64,000 bases of DNA. Origin: Maribellus comscasis. Its GTDB lineage: Bacteria; Bacteroidota; Bacteroidia; Bacteroidales; Prolixibacteraceae. The stretch spans positions 744,001 to 808,000 of the forward strand of contig NZ_CP046401.1 of assembly GCF_009762775.1 (NCBI RefSeq), in the 5' to 3' direction. Each line of letters begins with the position of its first letter. Position 1 is the stretch's first letter. The position numbers and the translations under genes are program-made. The notes below the pieces were generated by a model. It had not been told where the DNA came from. It was given only the letters and a program-made list of their open reading frames with translations, and did no database searches. Positions 54,181 to 62,920 of the stretch are shown here, one piece after another.

Positions 54181-55218
54181 TCATTGTTTCAGAATCTCTT
54201 TAAGCACAATTTCATCCGAAAAATACATTTGGTGTGAATGTCCGCTCAACTGCTCCCCGATGGGTACTTTACGATTAAGTTCAATACTTTCAAAACTATC
54301 GGATAAAGGATCTTTCGGAGTAAGCGAACAAAGCCAATCTTTGTAGGAAAAATAATCGTGCCAATGCTGAACATTGGGATTTTTCTGAGCCTGAAAAAGC
54401 ACCTCTCCAATCCAACGGGCACGGTTTATTATAAAACCTAGAGAGGCACCCAGTGTAACTACCCGAATCTTTTTATTTTCAGGAAAAAGGTTATTATATG
54501 ACAAAAACTCAGTAGCTAATATACTTCCAAAACTGTGTGCTAAAATCTGAATGGAATCAAACCTGTCGTCTTTTCCAACTTTTCCCATCACTGTAATAAT
54601 ACGTTCCCTGATTTTAGAGCGAAGGGTTGAATCCTGCAAATAACTCCTGCTAAAATAAGCCATACTGATGATTCTGTCGGTTGGAAAAACAGTTAACAAC
54701 AAGGTAAAAACGCTCCAAACAATCCAGCTTTTCCAGCTGGTTATTGAGTTGATAAAACATACCAGTTGTTGGTAGTCCTGCAAATAATTTTTAAGTCCGT
54801 CGGCAAAAATCAAAAGCAGACTAAGGTACCAGCCTAACACCAGCAACATACTCCCCAAAAGAGGTAAAGCCATTTTGGGAGTAAAAAAAATAGCACGCCA
54901 GATACCTGAAAACAACCAGTAGGATATTAACATTGTACTTTTAAAAAACCGATGTAATGGTCGTTCCTCACTAAACGATTTTTTTAAATCTCCCCAAAAC
55001 ACTTCAAAAACATAAAATTCCTTTACCTTTTTTGTATCATGATAGGTAAGTTGCACTTTTTTGACTGTTTCACTTGTGCTGATATCTGTTTCAGTGACTA
55101 TACTGACATCCGCAAAGGAGTTCGCATTTACAAGGTCCTTTTCCAGTTGGTCAATAGCTTCGTTCTTTACCGTACAGTGAGAACCATGGATATATAATAT
55201 CGCTTCTTTTGAGTTCAT
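54181..55218 (-). CDS. Membrane-anchored alpha/beta hydrolase-like protein
   Basis: 345 residues from the ATG at 55218; a longer ATG at 55263 adds 15 residues. The hydrolase core has an oxyanion-type YIHGSH near the N-terminus, the nucleophile elbow LAHSFGS (Ser229), an acidic residue in YFSYKDWL and late histidines in GHSHQMYF. Between the HG motif and the elbow lie two or three hydrophobic segments (about 96-145 and 160-180), which should embed the protein in the inner membrane. I do not recognise the family; an esterase or lipase role is a guess. Confidence 0.6.
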   Translation of the reverse strand: MNSKEAILYIHGSHCTVKNEAIDQLEKDLVNANSFADVSIVTETDISTSETVKKVQLTYHDTKKVKEFYVFEVFWGDLKKSFSEERPLHRFFKSTMLISYWLFSGIWRAIFFTPKMALPLLGSMLLVLGWYLSLLLIFADGLKNYLQDYQQLVCFINSITSWKSWIVWSVFTLLLTVFPTDRIISMAYFSRSYLQDSTLRSKIRERIITVMGKVGKDDRFDSIQILAHSFGSILATEFLSYNNLFPENKKIRVVTLGASLGFIINRARWIGEVLFQAQKNPNVQHWHDYFSYKDWLCSLTPKDPLSDSFESIELNRKVPIGEQLSGHSHQMYFSDEIVLKEILKQ

Positions 55219-55420
55219 TTGGTTCACAATCTTAGCTTTATAACAAGTTAGTTTATAAACCAATAAGGTTTAAACCTGCCGAATTGTTTAAAAAGAGCTT
55301 TGAAAAAAATTCCCCGAACGAAAAGATTGCTTTGAAAAAAAATCAAGAAATATTTTAGTATCCGGATAAAATCCAAACGAAAACTACTCAATCCTTTGTA
55401 AACAGATCTCTTCAACCGGA

Positions 55421-55462
55421 TAAATAAAAAAAGTGCCGGAAAATTCTCCCGGCACTTTTATC
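55421..55462 (-). terminator. Terminator of the kduI-kduD-DUF4861 operon
   Basis: A perfect 10-base-pair stem AAAGTGCCGG / CCGGCACTTT with a 9-base loop (55431-55459); on the minus strand it is followed by a T-rich tract. It lies about 60 bases after the DUF4861 stop. Confidence 0.75.
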
Positions 55463-55519
55463 CATATCTTTTTTATGCAATGGTTCTAAATAACAGATTG
55501 TTTGAATGGCGTTAAAACA

Positions 55520-56791
55520 TTATTGAATCACAATTTCACCGGACAGTTTATTCATCTCTTCCTGGAGGTATTGCTTAAATCCGTCTTCCGTTTTCCATTG
55601 ATCTTTCTCCAATCCCCACACCGCAGCAAAATAGTGTTTTGCGGGTACTTTGTCTTTACACTTCTGACCAATGTAATATGTTTCTGAAATTATATTACTA
55701 AAACTCTTTTCTACTACCGTTTGGTAGCCCAATTTAAAAAAGTTGATGTCAGTGGTTCTTCCAATTTTTCCTATTTCATTTTTAGGAACCAAAACAGCCA
55801 TTCCCAGTTCATCGTTATTTAGCGACTGAACATCGTGTGTACCGATACACTGAAAATCTCCTGCCTGAAATTCAAACGGTTCTCTTTTTAACATGCTGGT
55901 TACAATTCCGGTCACAATCTGATCGCCTTCCCTGCAACCATTAACAGTCACATCAGACTCAAACCAGTACTTCCCCGGATAAATTGAAATACGCTCAACT
56001 GCTTCCAGCATTTCTCCATCAACTTCCCAACCGCTGTAGCGAAGTTCAAAAACAGAACGCACCGGTCCTTCCGTCAATTTCTGATAACTGTATTTTTTTG
56101 TTGAGCCCAGACGAAACAAGGAATCATTCCGCATGAGAGCTATCCCCCCCGAACCAAGAGAACTGCCGCAATGCAAAACATCCATTCCCCAGTCATCCAG
56201 GTCATGATAATTGGTAATTTCTTCAGTATGAATCTTATCAATAATTAATCCGGGCAATAGTTTACCAAATAAATCCTTTACATTTCTGCAATCAAAATAA
56301 TTCCGAAATGCAATTTTATCATTCTCCCAACTCACACTTTCTCCCTGGGCGATAATTTCAAAACCCTCGGTACATGGTAGTGCGTCATAAGCATCTACTT
56401 CTTTATAAGTTCCATCGTTCTGGATAATTCCCAAACGAAGATTTGTTCTTTTCTCAAATGACGGATATTCATTTTCTGAAACCGGTTCAATGGTAAGCAT
56501 TTTGGTTTCGTTAGCTACAAAAGCAAGCAGAACAGCAACCTCATCCCAATTTCCATCGCCGTTTAAATCATCAACCTGGCTTGGAACCAGATTTCCTGCC
56601 CCACTTTTAAAAACAGGCAATTGCTCATCGCTAAGAGAAATTTTTTCATTTACCTGCTCCCGACTAAGAATAATAACTTCGTCGGGTTTATCAACATCCA
56701 GCGGATTTATCAAAGTTATCGACGGTTGATTATTACTGCAGGAAAAAATAACAGCAGCCAATAAAAAAAGAAGGAGATAATTTGTTTTCAT
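55520..56791 (-). CDS. DUF4861 family lipoprotein of the uronate operon
   Basis: 423 residues from the ATG at 56791; the earlier ATG at 56815 would overlap kduD by 23 bases. The signal peptide ends in the lipobox VIFSC, so it is an envelope lipoprotein. The mature protein has a beta-sandwich look with WDEVAVLLAFVAN, DDWGMDVLHCGSSLG and YSGWEVDGEMLEAVERISIYPG (the last two split by turns). DUF4861 proteins recur in pectin and other uronate loci; activity unproven. The ATG is one base after the kduD stop, so it is translated with kduD. Confidence 0.8.
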   Translation of the reverse strand: MKTNYLLLFLLAAVIFSCSNNQPSITLINPLDVDKPDEVIILSREQVNEKISLSDEQLPVFKSGAGNLVPSQVDDLNGDGNWDEVAVLLAFVANETKMLTIEPVSENEYPSFEKRTNLRLGIIQNDGTYKEVDAYDALPCTEGFEIIAQGESVSWENDKIAFRNYFDCRNVKDLFGKLLPGLIIDKIHTEEITNYHDLDDWGMDVLHCGSSLGSGGIALMRNDSLFRLGSTKKYSYQKLTEGPVRSVFELRYSGWEVDGEMLEAVERISIYPGKYWFESDVTVNGCREGDQIVTGIVTSMLKREPFEFQAGDFQCIGTHDVQSLNNDELGMAVLVPKNEIGKIGRTTDINFFKLGYQTVVEKSFSNIISETYYIGQKCKDKVPAKHYFAAVWGLEKDQWKTEDGFKQYLQEEMNKLSGEIVIQ

Positions 56792-56792
56792 T

Positions 56793-57596
56793 TTATTCAG
56801 GAATATCGTTTTCACCTTTTACATAACCAAAGTTGGCCAAAATTCCGCCATCGACATAAAGAACATGACCATTTACAAAATTGCTGGCTTTTGATGCCAA
56901 AAACAAAGCAGCGTTCCCGACATCTTCGGGTTCTCCCCAGCGGCCTGCAGGAGTACGTGTCATAACCAAATCGTTAAAGGGGTGACCACCTTCTCTGATT
57001 GGTGCTGTTTGCGAGGTAGCAATGTACCCTGGACCAATACCATTAATCTGAATGTTGTATTTTGCCCATTCGCATGTCATATTGGAAGTAAGAAGTTTCA
57101 ACCCTCCTTTTGCGGAAGCATAGGCTGAAACCGAATTTCTTCCGTACACACTCATCATTGAACACATATTGATGATTTTACCGGCACGTTTTTTAATCAT
57201 TTTGGGTACCACTCTTTTTGAAACAATCAGCGGAGCAACCAAATCCACATCGATAACCTGTTTATAGTCAGAAACAGCCATGTCGAGAATCGGAATTCGT
57301 TTTATAATACCTGCATTATTAACAAGGATATCAATATCGCCTACTTCTTTCTCAATTTGCGAAATTTCCCTGTCAACATCATCCTCATCTGTAACATTAA
57401 ACTTTAATGTATATACATCAATTCCGGCTTCGGCATACTCTTTTTTACAACTCTCAAGTTTTTCTTCCGATATGTCGTTTACACATATCTTTGCACCGGC
57501 ACTTCCCAAAACTTTTCCTATCGCCATTCCAATTCCGTGTGTTCCGCCGGTTATCAATGTAACTTTTCCCTTTAAATCGAATAATTCCTGTATCAT
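56793..57596 (-). CDS. kduD: 2-dehydro-3-deoxy-D-gluconate-type short-chain dehydrogenase
   Basis: 267 residues, cytoplasmic short-chain dehydrogenase. Rossmann glycines TGGTHGIG (16-23), NNAG (about 91-94), the catalytic Ser in CSMMS and Tyr-x-x-x-Lys in YASAK (about 157-161). Directly after kduI, it should reduce 5-keto-4-deoxyuronate-derived 2,5-diketo-3-deoxygluconate to KDG, the step following KduI in pectin and alginate breakdown. Gluconate 5-dehydrogenase is the close alternative name for this family; the kduI context favours KduD. Gap to kduI 25 bases. Confidence 0.88.
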   Translation of the reverse strand: MIQELFDLKGKVTLITGGTHGIGMAIGKVLGSAGAKICVNDISEEKLESCKKEYAEAGIDVYTLKFNVTDEDDVDREISQIEKEVGDIDILVNNAGIIKRIPILDMAVSDYKQVIDVDLVAPLIVSKRVVPKMIKKRAGKIINMCSMMSVYGRNSVSAYASAKGGLKLLTSNMTCEWAKYNIQINGIGPGYIATSQTAPIREGGHPFNDLVMTRTPAGRWGEPEDVGNAALFLASKASNFVNGHVLYVDGGILANFGYVKGENDIPE

Positions 57597-57621
57597 GATT
57601 TTTTGTTTTTTTTATACTTCT

Positions 57622-58464
57622 CTATTTCAGATCTTTAATATCAATGGCATCCATATCGGTGTAATCCAAATTCTCGCCAGCCATTCCCCAAATAAAAATG
57701 TAGTTACTTGTTCCTGCAGCTGAATGAATTGACCAGTTGGGAGAAATTACAGCCTGTTCGTTTTGCATCCAGATGTGGCGGGTTTCATCGGGCTGGCCCA
57801 TAAAATGGCAAACCGCCTGATTTTCGGGAACATCAAAATAAAAATAAACTTCGTTCCTACGGCTGTGCTGGTGCGGAGGCATTGTATTCCACACACTTCC
57901 CGTTTTTAGCTCAGTCATTCCCATCTGCAACTGGCAGGTTTCAACAACTCCACTAATAAGCAATTGATTGATATCTCTTTCATTTGAAGTTTCCAAAGAT
58001 CCCATGTGAAGGACATTAGCATCGGCCATTGTAACATGTTTCACAGGATATTCTTTATGAGCCGGAGCGGAATTGATATAAAAATGGGCCGGATTAGCCG
58101 GATCATCCGATTTAAAAATTACTTCCTTACTTCCTTTCCCAATATAAATGGCGTCTTTAAAATCCATTTTATATTCTGTTCCGTCAACAACGATTACTCC
58201 CGAACCTGCAACATTTATCACACCAACTTCACGTCGTTCGCAAAAATAATCGGCTTTTAAAGGGTCTATTGTTTCCAGCAGCAAACCTTCTTCCAGCGGA
58301 ACAGCTCCTCCAACAATATAACGCTCAATAATTGAATACACCAACCGGATATTTCCGGGATCCATCACTTTTTTAACCAAAAACTCTTTCCTGATTCGTT
58401 CAGTATCATACTTTTTAAAATCATCAGGATGATAATTGTATCTTTCTTCATAAATAGTAGCCAT
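57622..58464 (-). CDS. kduI: 5-dehydro-4-deoxy-D-glucuronate isomerase
   Basis: 280 residues from the ATG at 58464 (the longer frame from 58518 crosses the promoter and is rejected). KduI is a zinc cupin that converts 5-keto-4-deoxyuronate to 3-deoxy-D-glycero-2,5-hexodiulosonate. Metal ligands are in place: His198, His200, Glu205 and His247 (MPPHQHSRRNEVY and NWSIHSA), against E. coli 196/198/203/245. It is the first gene of the operon, with a promoter at 58518-58548 controlled by the operator shared with the LacI gene. Unsaturated uronates come from polysaccharide lyases not in this window. Confidence 0.94.
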   Translation of the reverse strand: MATIYEERYNYHPDDFKKYDTERIRKEFLVKKVMDPGNIRLVYSIIERYIVGGAVPLEEGLLLETIDPLKADYFCERREVGVINVAGSGVIVVDGTEYKMDFKDAIYIGKGSKEVIFKSDDPANPAHFYINSAPAHKEYPVKHVTMADANVLHMGSLETSNERDINQLLISGVVETCQLQMGMTELKTGSVWNTMPPHQHSRRNEVYFYFDVPENQAVCHFMGQPDETRHIWMQNEQAVISPNWSIHSAAGTSNYIFIWGMAGENLDYTDMDAIDIKDLK

Positions 58465-58517
58465 AATTATATTTTTAATTTTTGATGTTTTCAAGTTGCA
58501 TAAAAACTTTATTTTCA

Positions 58518-58548
58518 CAAAAATAAAAAACTAAAAACTAAAATGCAA
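58518..58548 (-). promoter_or_regulatory. Promoter of the kduI operon
   Basis: On the minus strand TTG (58548-58546), 20 bases, then TATTTTTG (58525-58518). The -33 element lies inside the palindromic operator. Start expected near 58512. Confidence 0.65.
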
Positions 58549-58558
58549 TCGATTGCAT
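58543..58558. promoter_or_regulatory. LacI-family operator, perfect 16-base palindrome
   Basis: ATGCAATC/GATTGCAT is an exact palindrome with the central CG step typical of LacI-family operators. It overlaps the -33 elements of both divergent promoters, so the LacI protein encoded beside it can repress both kduI and its own gene. Confidence 0.75.
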
Positions 58559-58584
58559 AATTAAAAATATTTTTATTATTTTTG
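58553..58584 (+). promoter_or_regulatory. Promoter of the LacI regulator gene
   Basis: TTG (58553-58555), 21 bases, TATTTTTG (58577-58584); ATG follows at 58602, giving a leader of about 12 bases. Confidence 0.65.
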
Positions 58585-58601
58585 AGTTCAAATCGACTAT
58601 A

Positions 58602-59642
58602 ATGACTAAACAGGCAGAAACGACAATTCACGATATTGCTAAATATCTTAACATTTCAGCGTCTACTGTTTCAAGAGCATTAAACGATAACCCACTAATA
58701 AGCGAGGCTACAAGAAAAAAAATAAGAAAGGTTGCCAATGAAATGGGGTATCGTCCCAATACCCTTGCAGCAAATTTCAGGACAAAACGAACCAATACGA
58801 TTGGTGTTATTGTTCCTTTAATAAACCGTCACTTTTTCTCATCCGTCATCAGTGGTATTGAAGATATTGCCTATAGCCAGGGGTATACTGTTTCTATTTC
58901 TCAATCGAATGACAATTTTCAGAAAGAAACCAAAATTGCAAAAACCATGTTTAACAATCGTGTTGATGGCGTTATTGTTTCAATAGGCATGGAAACCAAA
59001 TCCTTTGAGCATTTGGAACTTTTTTTGGAAAGAAAAATCCCCCTTGTTTTTTTCGACCGGGCCGTTGATGAAATCAATGCACACAAAATTGTAGTTGACG
59101 ACTTTGGAGGAGCTTACAGAGTAACAAAACATTTAATTGAACAGGGTGCAAAAAAAATAGCACACATTGGTGGTCCAACCAATTTAAAAATATATGAAGA
59201 CCGGAAACAGGGTTTTTTGGAAGCAATGAAAGATGCTGGTTTGAAAACAGATAAAAAACTTATTATACACAATAGTTTAAGGCATGATGATGGTGTAGAT
59301 GCAATTAGAAAATTAATGGATAAAAACAAAAAGATAGATGCCATTTTTTGTGCTAATGATACAACAGCACTTAGCGCCATTGTTTATTTAAAGGAATTGG
59401 GAATAAAAATACCTGAAGATATTCTGGTTATGGGATTTAGTAACGAACCTTTTTCCAGAGTAACCACTCCTTCTATTAGCACGGTTAAACAACCGGGTTT
59501 TTTAATGGGTCAGAAAGCTGCTGAATTGCTTATTCATCAGATCAACAACAAAAAAGCCGACATTAAATATCAAACACTTGTTATGCCCACAGAACTGCTA
59601 ATCAGGGAGTCTTCTCAAAAAAATGTGCTGAATCTTCACTAA
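58602..59642 (+). CDS. LacI family transcriptional repressor of the uronate operon
   Basis: 346 residues. N-terminal helix-turn-helix TIHDIAKYLNISASTVSRAL (about 7-26) and hinge helix RPNTLAANF; a periplasmic-binding-protein-like ligand domain from about 62 to the end (NTIGVIVPLINRHFFSSVI and late PSISTVKQPGFLMGQKAAE). It should release DNA on binding a uronate breakdown product, as KdgR-like regulators do (inference). Divergent from kduI across a 137-base region with one operator between both promoters. It ends 39 bases before the convergent dnaE2 stop. Confidence 0.9.
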   Translation: MTKQAETTIHDIAKYLNISASTVSRALNDNPLISEATRKKIRKVANEMGYRPNTLAANFRTKRTNTIGVIVPLINRHFFSSVISGIEDIAYSQGYTVSISQSNDNFQKETKIAKTMFNNRVDGVIVSIGMETKSFEHLELFLERKIPLVFFDRAVDEINAHKIVVDDFGGAYRVTKHLIEQGAKKIAHIGGPTNLKIYEDRKQGFLEAMKDAGLKTDKKLIIHNSLRHDDGVDAIRKLMDKNKKIDAIFCANDTTALSAIVYLKELGIKIPEDILVMGFSNEPFSRVTTPSISTVKQPGFLMGQKAAELLIHQINNKKADIKYQTLVMPTELLIRESSQKNVLNLH

Positions 59643-59681
59643 AAAAAGTTTTACAAAACTAAAGTGTTTTTTGAACTTCAG

Positions 59682-62600
59682 TTATTTAAAATCCCTTGAA
59701 GGAAAGAGTTTACCTTGCACCACTTTATTATCATGATATTTCCCGTTTTCGGCCTCCTTCTTATTAGTCTCTTTTTGAGCATTTATCGGTTTACTCATGG
59801 AACCAAGATTACGTCCTTCCATTTCTATACTCATCAATTCGTTCATATTAAAACACTCATTGACAACTACATGAATAACTTCTCCTTCAATCTGCAGTTT
59901 ACCTGCGACCATAAGTAAGCGGGATTGCAAAATTACTTTACGGTATTTTTCAAAAATTTTTGCCCAAACCACCAGATTGGCAAAACCGGTTTCATCCTCA
60001 ATGGTAATAAATATTACACCTTTAGCCGTCCCGGGGCGCTGCCTAACAGTTGTTAAGCCACACACTTTAACCCTTTGGCCATCTTTCATTTTACTTAATT
60101 CTGAAGTTGGTGTAACCTGAAAGCGATTCAGTTTCCGGCGAAGAAAACTCACAGGATGTGCTTTAAGCGACAGAGAGATACTGGCATAGTCCTGTATCAC
60201 GTGCTCTCCGGAAGTCATTGCCGGCAATGTTGTAACTCCTTCCTCTACACTTAGAGAAGGTGTTCCGGTGAATATTCCGGTGGGATGATCATACAAAGCA
60301 GAAACTTCCCACAGTGCCTGTCTCCGATCCAGACCAATCGAGCGAAAAGCATCTGCATCGGCAAGTCTCTCCAAAGCAGATGGTGAAACGCCAAGATCAA
60401 GTAATTCATTGATATTTTTGTAAGACACAGACCTGCCAGCTACAAGCCTTTCTATATCATATTCCCTGAGGCCTTTTGCCTGCCGGAATCCCAACCGAAC
60501 AGCACAATAACGACCACTTTTTTCTTCAAGGCTATTATCCCAGCAGGAATAATTGATATCAACCGGTCTTACTTCCACACCATGTCTGCGGGCATCGATA
60601 ACAATTTGAGCAGGTCGGTAGAAACCCATGGGCTGGCTGTTAAGCAGTGCCGCAGCAAATATATCGGGATAATAACATTTAATCCAGGATGAGATGTACA
60701 CCAGCAATGCAAAACTGGCTGCGTGGCTTTCGGGAAAACCATAACTTCCAAAACCTTCAATCTGCTTAAACACGCGCTCTGCAAACTCTTTTTCATAGCC
60801 TTTTTTTACCATCCCTCCCACCAGTTTTTCCCGGTACCAGCTTACTTTACCTTTTGATTTAAATGTAGCCATACTTCTTCTTAATCCGTCAGCTTCAGCG
60901 GGTGTAAACCCGGCAGCTACAATGGCAATTTCCATGGCCTGTTCCTGAAATAAAGGAACCCCCAAGGTTCGTCCTAAAATATCTTCCAGTTCTTTGGAAG
61001 GATACACCACCGGCTCCAGTCCTTTGCGTCTTTTCAAATAAGGATGTACCATGTCGCCCTGTATCGGCCCAGGCCTCACAATAGCTACTTCGATAACAAG
61101 GTCATAAAAATTTTGAGGTTTCAACCGTGGTAACATGGACATTTGTGCACGGCTTTCAATTTGAAATACGCCGAGAGTATCGGCATGGCCAATCATATCA
61201 TAAACCTTTTTATCATCCTGTGGAATATTGGCTAAGGTGAAATTCTTATTATAATGTTCTTTGGCAAGATCAAATGCTTTGCGGATACAGGTCAGCATAC
61301 CCAGAGCCAGTACATCCACTTTCATAAAGCCCAATGCCTCAATATCATCTTTGTTCCATTCAACACAAGTACGATCCTCCATGCGGGCATTTAAAATGGG
61401 ACACAATTCATGCAGCTTTCCCCTGGTAATAACAAAACCACCTGTGTGTTGCCCCAGTTGTCGTGGAAAACCTTTATACTGCAAGGTAAGTTCTACTACT
61501 TTACGCAGATGCGGGTCTTTGGCATTAAAACTTTCTGATGGTGCAGCTTTCCCTCCAAACCAGTCTTCAGTAAACTCATACGCCGACTTGGAAAGAACAT
61601 TGATGGCATCGGTTGATAAGCCCATAGCTTTTCCCACATCACGCACTGCTCCTTTCCAATGCATTCGTGTTACGGTAGCAACAATACCGGCGCGGTCACG
61701 TCCATATTTTTCATAAATGTACTGCATGATCTCCTCACGGCGTTCATGTTCAAAATCCACATCAATATCAGGCGGTTCGTTTCGTTCATCGCTCATAAAC
61801 CGTGCAAACAATAAATTAAATTTGGAAGGATCGACAGAGGTAACCCCCAGGCAATAGCAAACAACTGAGTTGGCCGCTGAACCACGTCCCTGACAAAGAA
61901 TCCCTCTGCTCCTGGCTTCACGCACATAATCATATACTGTCAGAAAATAGGAGGCATAATCTTTTCGCCCTATAAATTCCAGTTCCATTTCAATAGTAGC
62001 TTTGATTTCTTCAGAAATCTGATTATCAAAACGCTCATTCGCCCCTTTCCAGGTAAGATGAATCAATTCTTCCATTGGTGTTCTCCCTTCACTGGTAATT
62101 TCTTCCGGATAGAGATATTTTAACTCATCGAGTGAAAACCGGCAGGCATCTGCTATTTCCTGTGCATGGTAGATTGCTTTGGGATAATCCCGGAAAAGGC
62201 GTCGCATCTCCTTCGCAGACTTCAGGTAACGTTCTGCATTCTGATGAAGTTTGAAACCGGCCGTATGAATGGTACATTTCTCCCGGACACAGGTCAGAAT
62301 ATCCTGCAACTCCCGGCGTTCAGACACATGGTAGTACACATTGTTGGTAGCCACCATCGGGATGTTCAAATGTTCTCCCAATTGAGAAAGCCGGAACAAT
62401 TTCTTATGGTCATCACCATGATAAGAGAAATTTGCACCAAGATAAAGATTCTCTCCCAACATTTCTTTGTACTCTTCCAAGACTTTTATAAACTCCGGTT
62501 CAAAATCAAAATCTTCATTCAGCGCCCCCGGAGGAACGACAATAAATTTTATACCTTCAGCGTATTTGTAAACGTCTGTCCGGTACAAATAGCATTCTCC

Positions 62601-62903
62601 TTTTTCAGCACACAGGTTGCCTTCAGTGAGTAATCCTGTTAAGTTGGAATAGGCTGAATTGTTTGTTGGATAGGCTAGTAAACTTGGTCCATCCAGCAAA
62701 TCGAGGCGACACCCGGGAATAAAACGGATATTTTTTCCCCGCGCAGTCACATGAGCCCGTACAATTCCTGCGAGAGTATTTCGGTCAGTAACTGCAATTG
62801 CTTTGTACCTCAGTTCAGCCGCCCGCTCAACGATTTCTTCCGGGTGCGAACCGCCCCGAAGAAATGAGAAATTTGTCGTCACCTGCAATTCTACATAATC
62901 CAT
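59682..62903 (-). CDS. dnaE2: Error-prone DNA polymerase III alpha subunit DnaE2 (ImuC)
   Basis: 1073 residues from the ATG at 62903 (MDYVELQVTTNFSFLRGG is the standard DnaE2 opening; 62948 would overlap imuB by 28 bases). An N-terminal PHP domain, polymerase core with the catalytic acids in PDIDVDF (about 377-383), the finger region QGRGSAANS, and a C-terminal OB-fold (about 940-1020) with RVKCGLT-like KVCGLTTVRQRPGTAKG. It is shorter than DnaE1 and is the damage-induced translesion polymerase. It follows imuB by 17 bases on the minus strand, the standard ImuA-ImuB-DnaE2 cassette order. Confidence 0.95.
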   Translation of the reverse strand: MDYVELQVTTNFSFLRGGSHPEEIVERAAELRYKAIAVTDRNTLAGIVRAHVTARGKNIRFIPGCRLDLLDGPSLLAYPTNNSAYSNLTGLLTEGNLCAEKGECYLYRTDVYKYAEGIKFIVVPPGALNEDFDFEPEFIKVLEEYKEMLGENLYLGANFSYHGDDHKKLFRLSQLGEHLNIPMVATNNVYYHVSERRELQDILTCVREKCTIHTAGFKLHQNAERYLKSAKEMRRLFRDYPKAIYHAQEIADACRFSLDELKYLYPEEITSEGRTPMEELIHLTWKGANERFDNQISEEIKATIEMELEFIGRKDYASYFLTVYDYVREARSRGILCQGRGSAANSVVCYCLGVTSVDPSKFNLLFARFMSDERNEPPDIDVDFEHERREEIMQYIYEKYGRDRAGIVATVTRMHWKGAVRDVGKAMGLSTDAINVLSKSAYEFTEDWFGGKAAPSESFNAKDPHLRKVVELTLQYKGFPRQLGQHTGGFVITRGKLHELCPILNARMEDRTCVEWNKDDIEALGFMKVDVLALGMLTCIRKAFDLAKEHYNKNFTLANIPQDDKKVYDMIGHADTLGVFQIESRAQMSMLPRLKPQNFYDLVIEVAIVRPGPIQGDMVHPYLKRRKGLEPVVYPSKELEDILGRTLGVPLFQEQAMEIAIVAAGFTPAEADGLRRSMATFKSKGKVSWYREKLVGGMVKKGYEKEFAERVFKQIEGFGSYGFPESHAASFALLVYISSWIKCYYPDIFAAALLNSQPMGFYRPAQIVIDARRHGVEVRPVDINYSCWDNSLEEKSGRYCAVRLGFRQAKGLREYDIERLVAGRSVSYKNINELLDLGVSPSALERLADADAFRSIGLDRRQALWEVSALYDHPTGIFTGTPSLSVEEGVTTLPAMTSGEHVIQDYASISLSLKAHPVSFLRRKLNRFQVTPTSELSKMKDGQRVKVCGLTTVRQRPGTAKGVIFITIEDETGFANLVVWAKIFEKYRKVILQSRLLMVAGKLQIEGEVIHVVVNECFNMNELMSIEMEGRNLGSMSKPINAQKETNKKEAENGKYHDNKVVQGKLFPSRDFK

Positions 62904-62920
62904 TATTCTTTCCCTTTTTA

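Noticed and set aside
59643..59681. AGTTTT/AAAACT repeat between lacI and dnaE2 stops
   Set aside because: Loop would be only 2 bases and the AT stem is weak, so it is not a convincing terminator.
62166..62633. Plus-strand frame of 155 residues in dnaE2
   Set aside because: Antisense shadow of a conserved polymerase gene.
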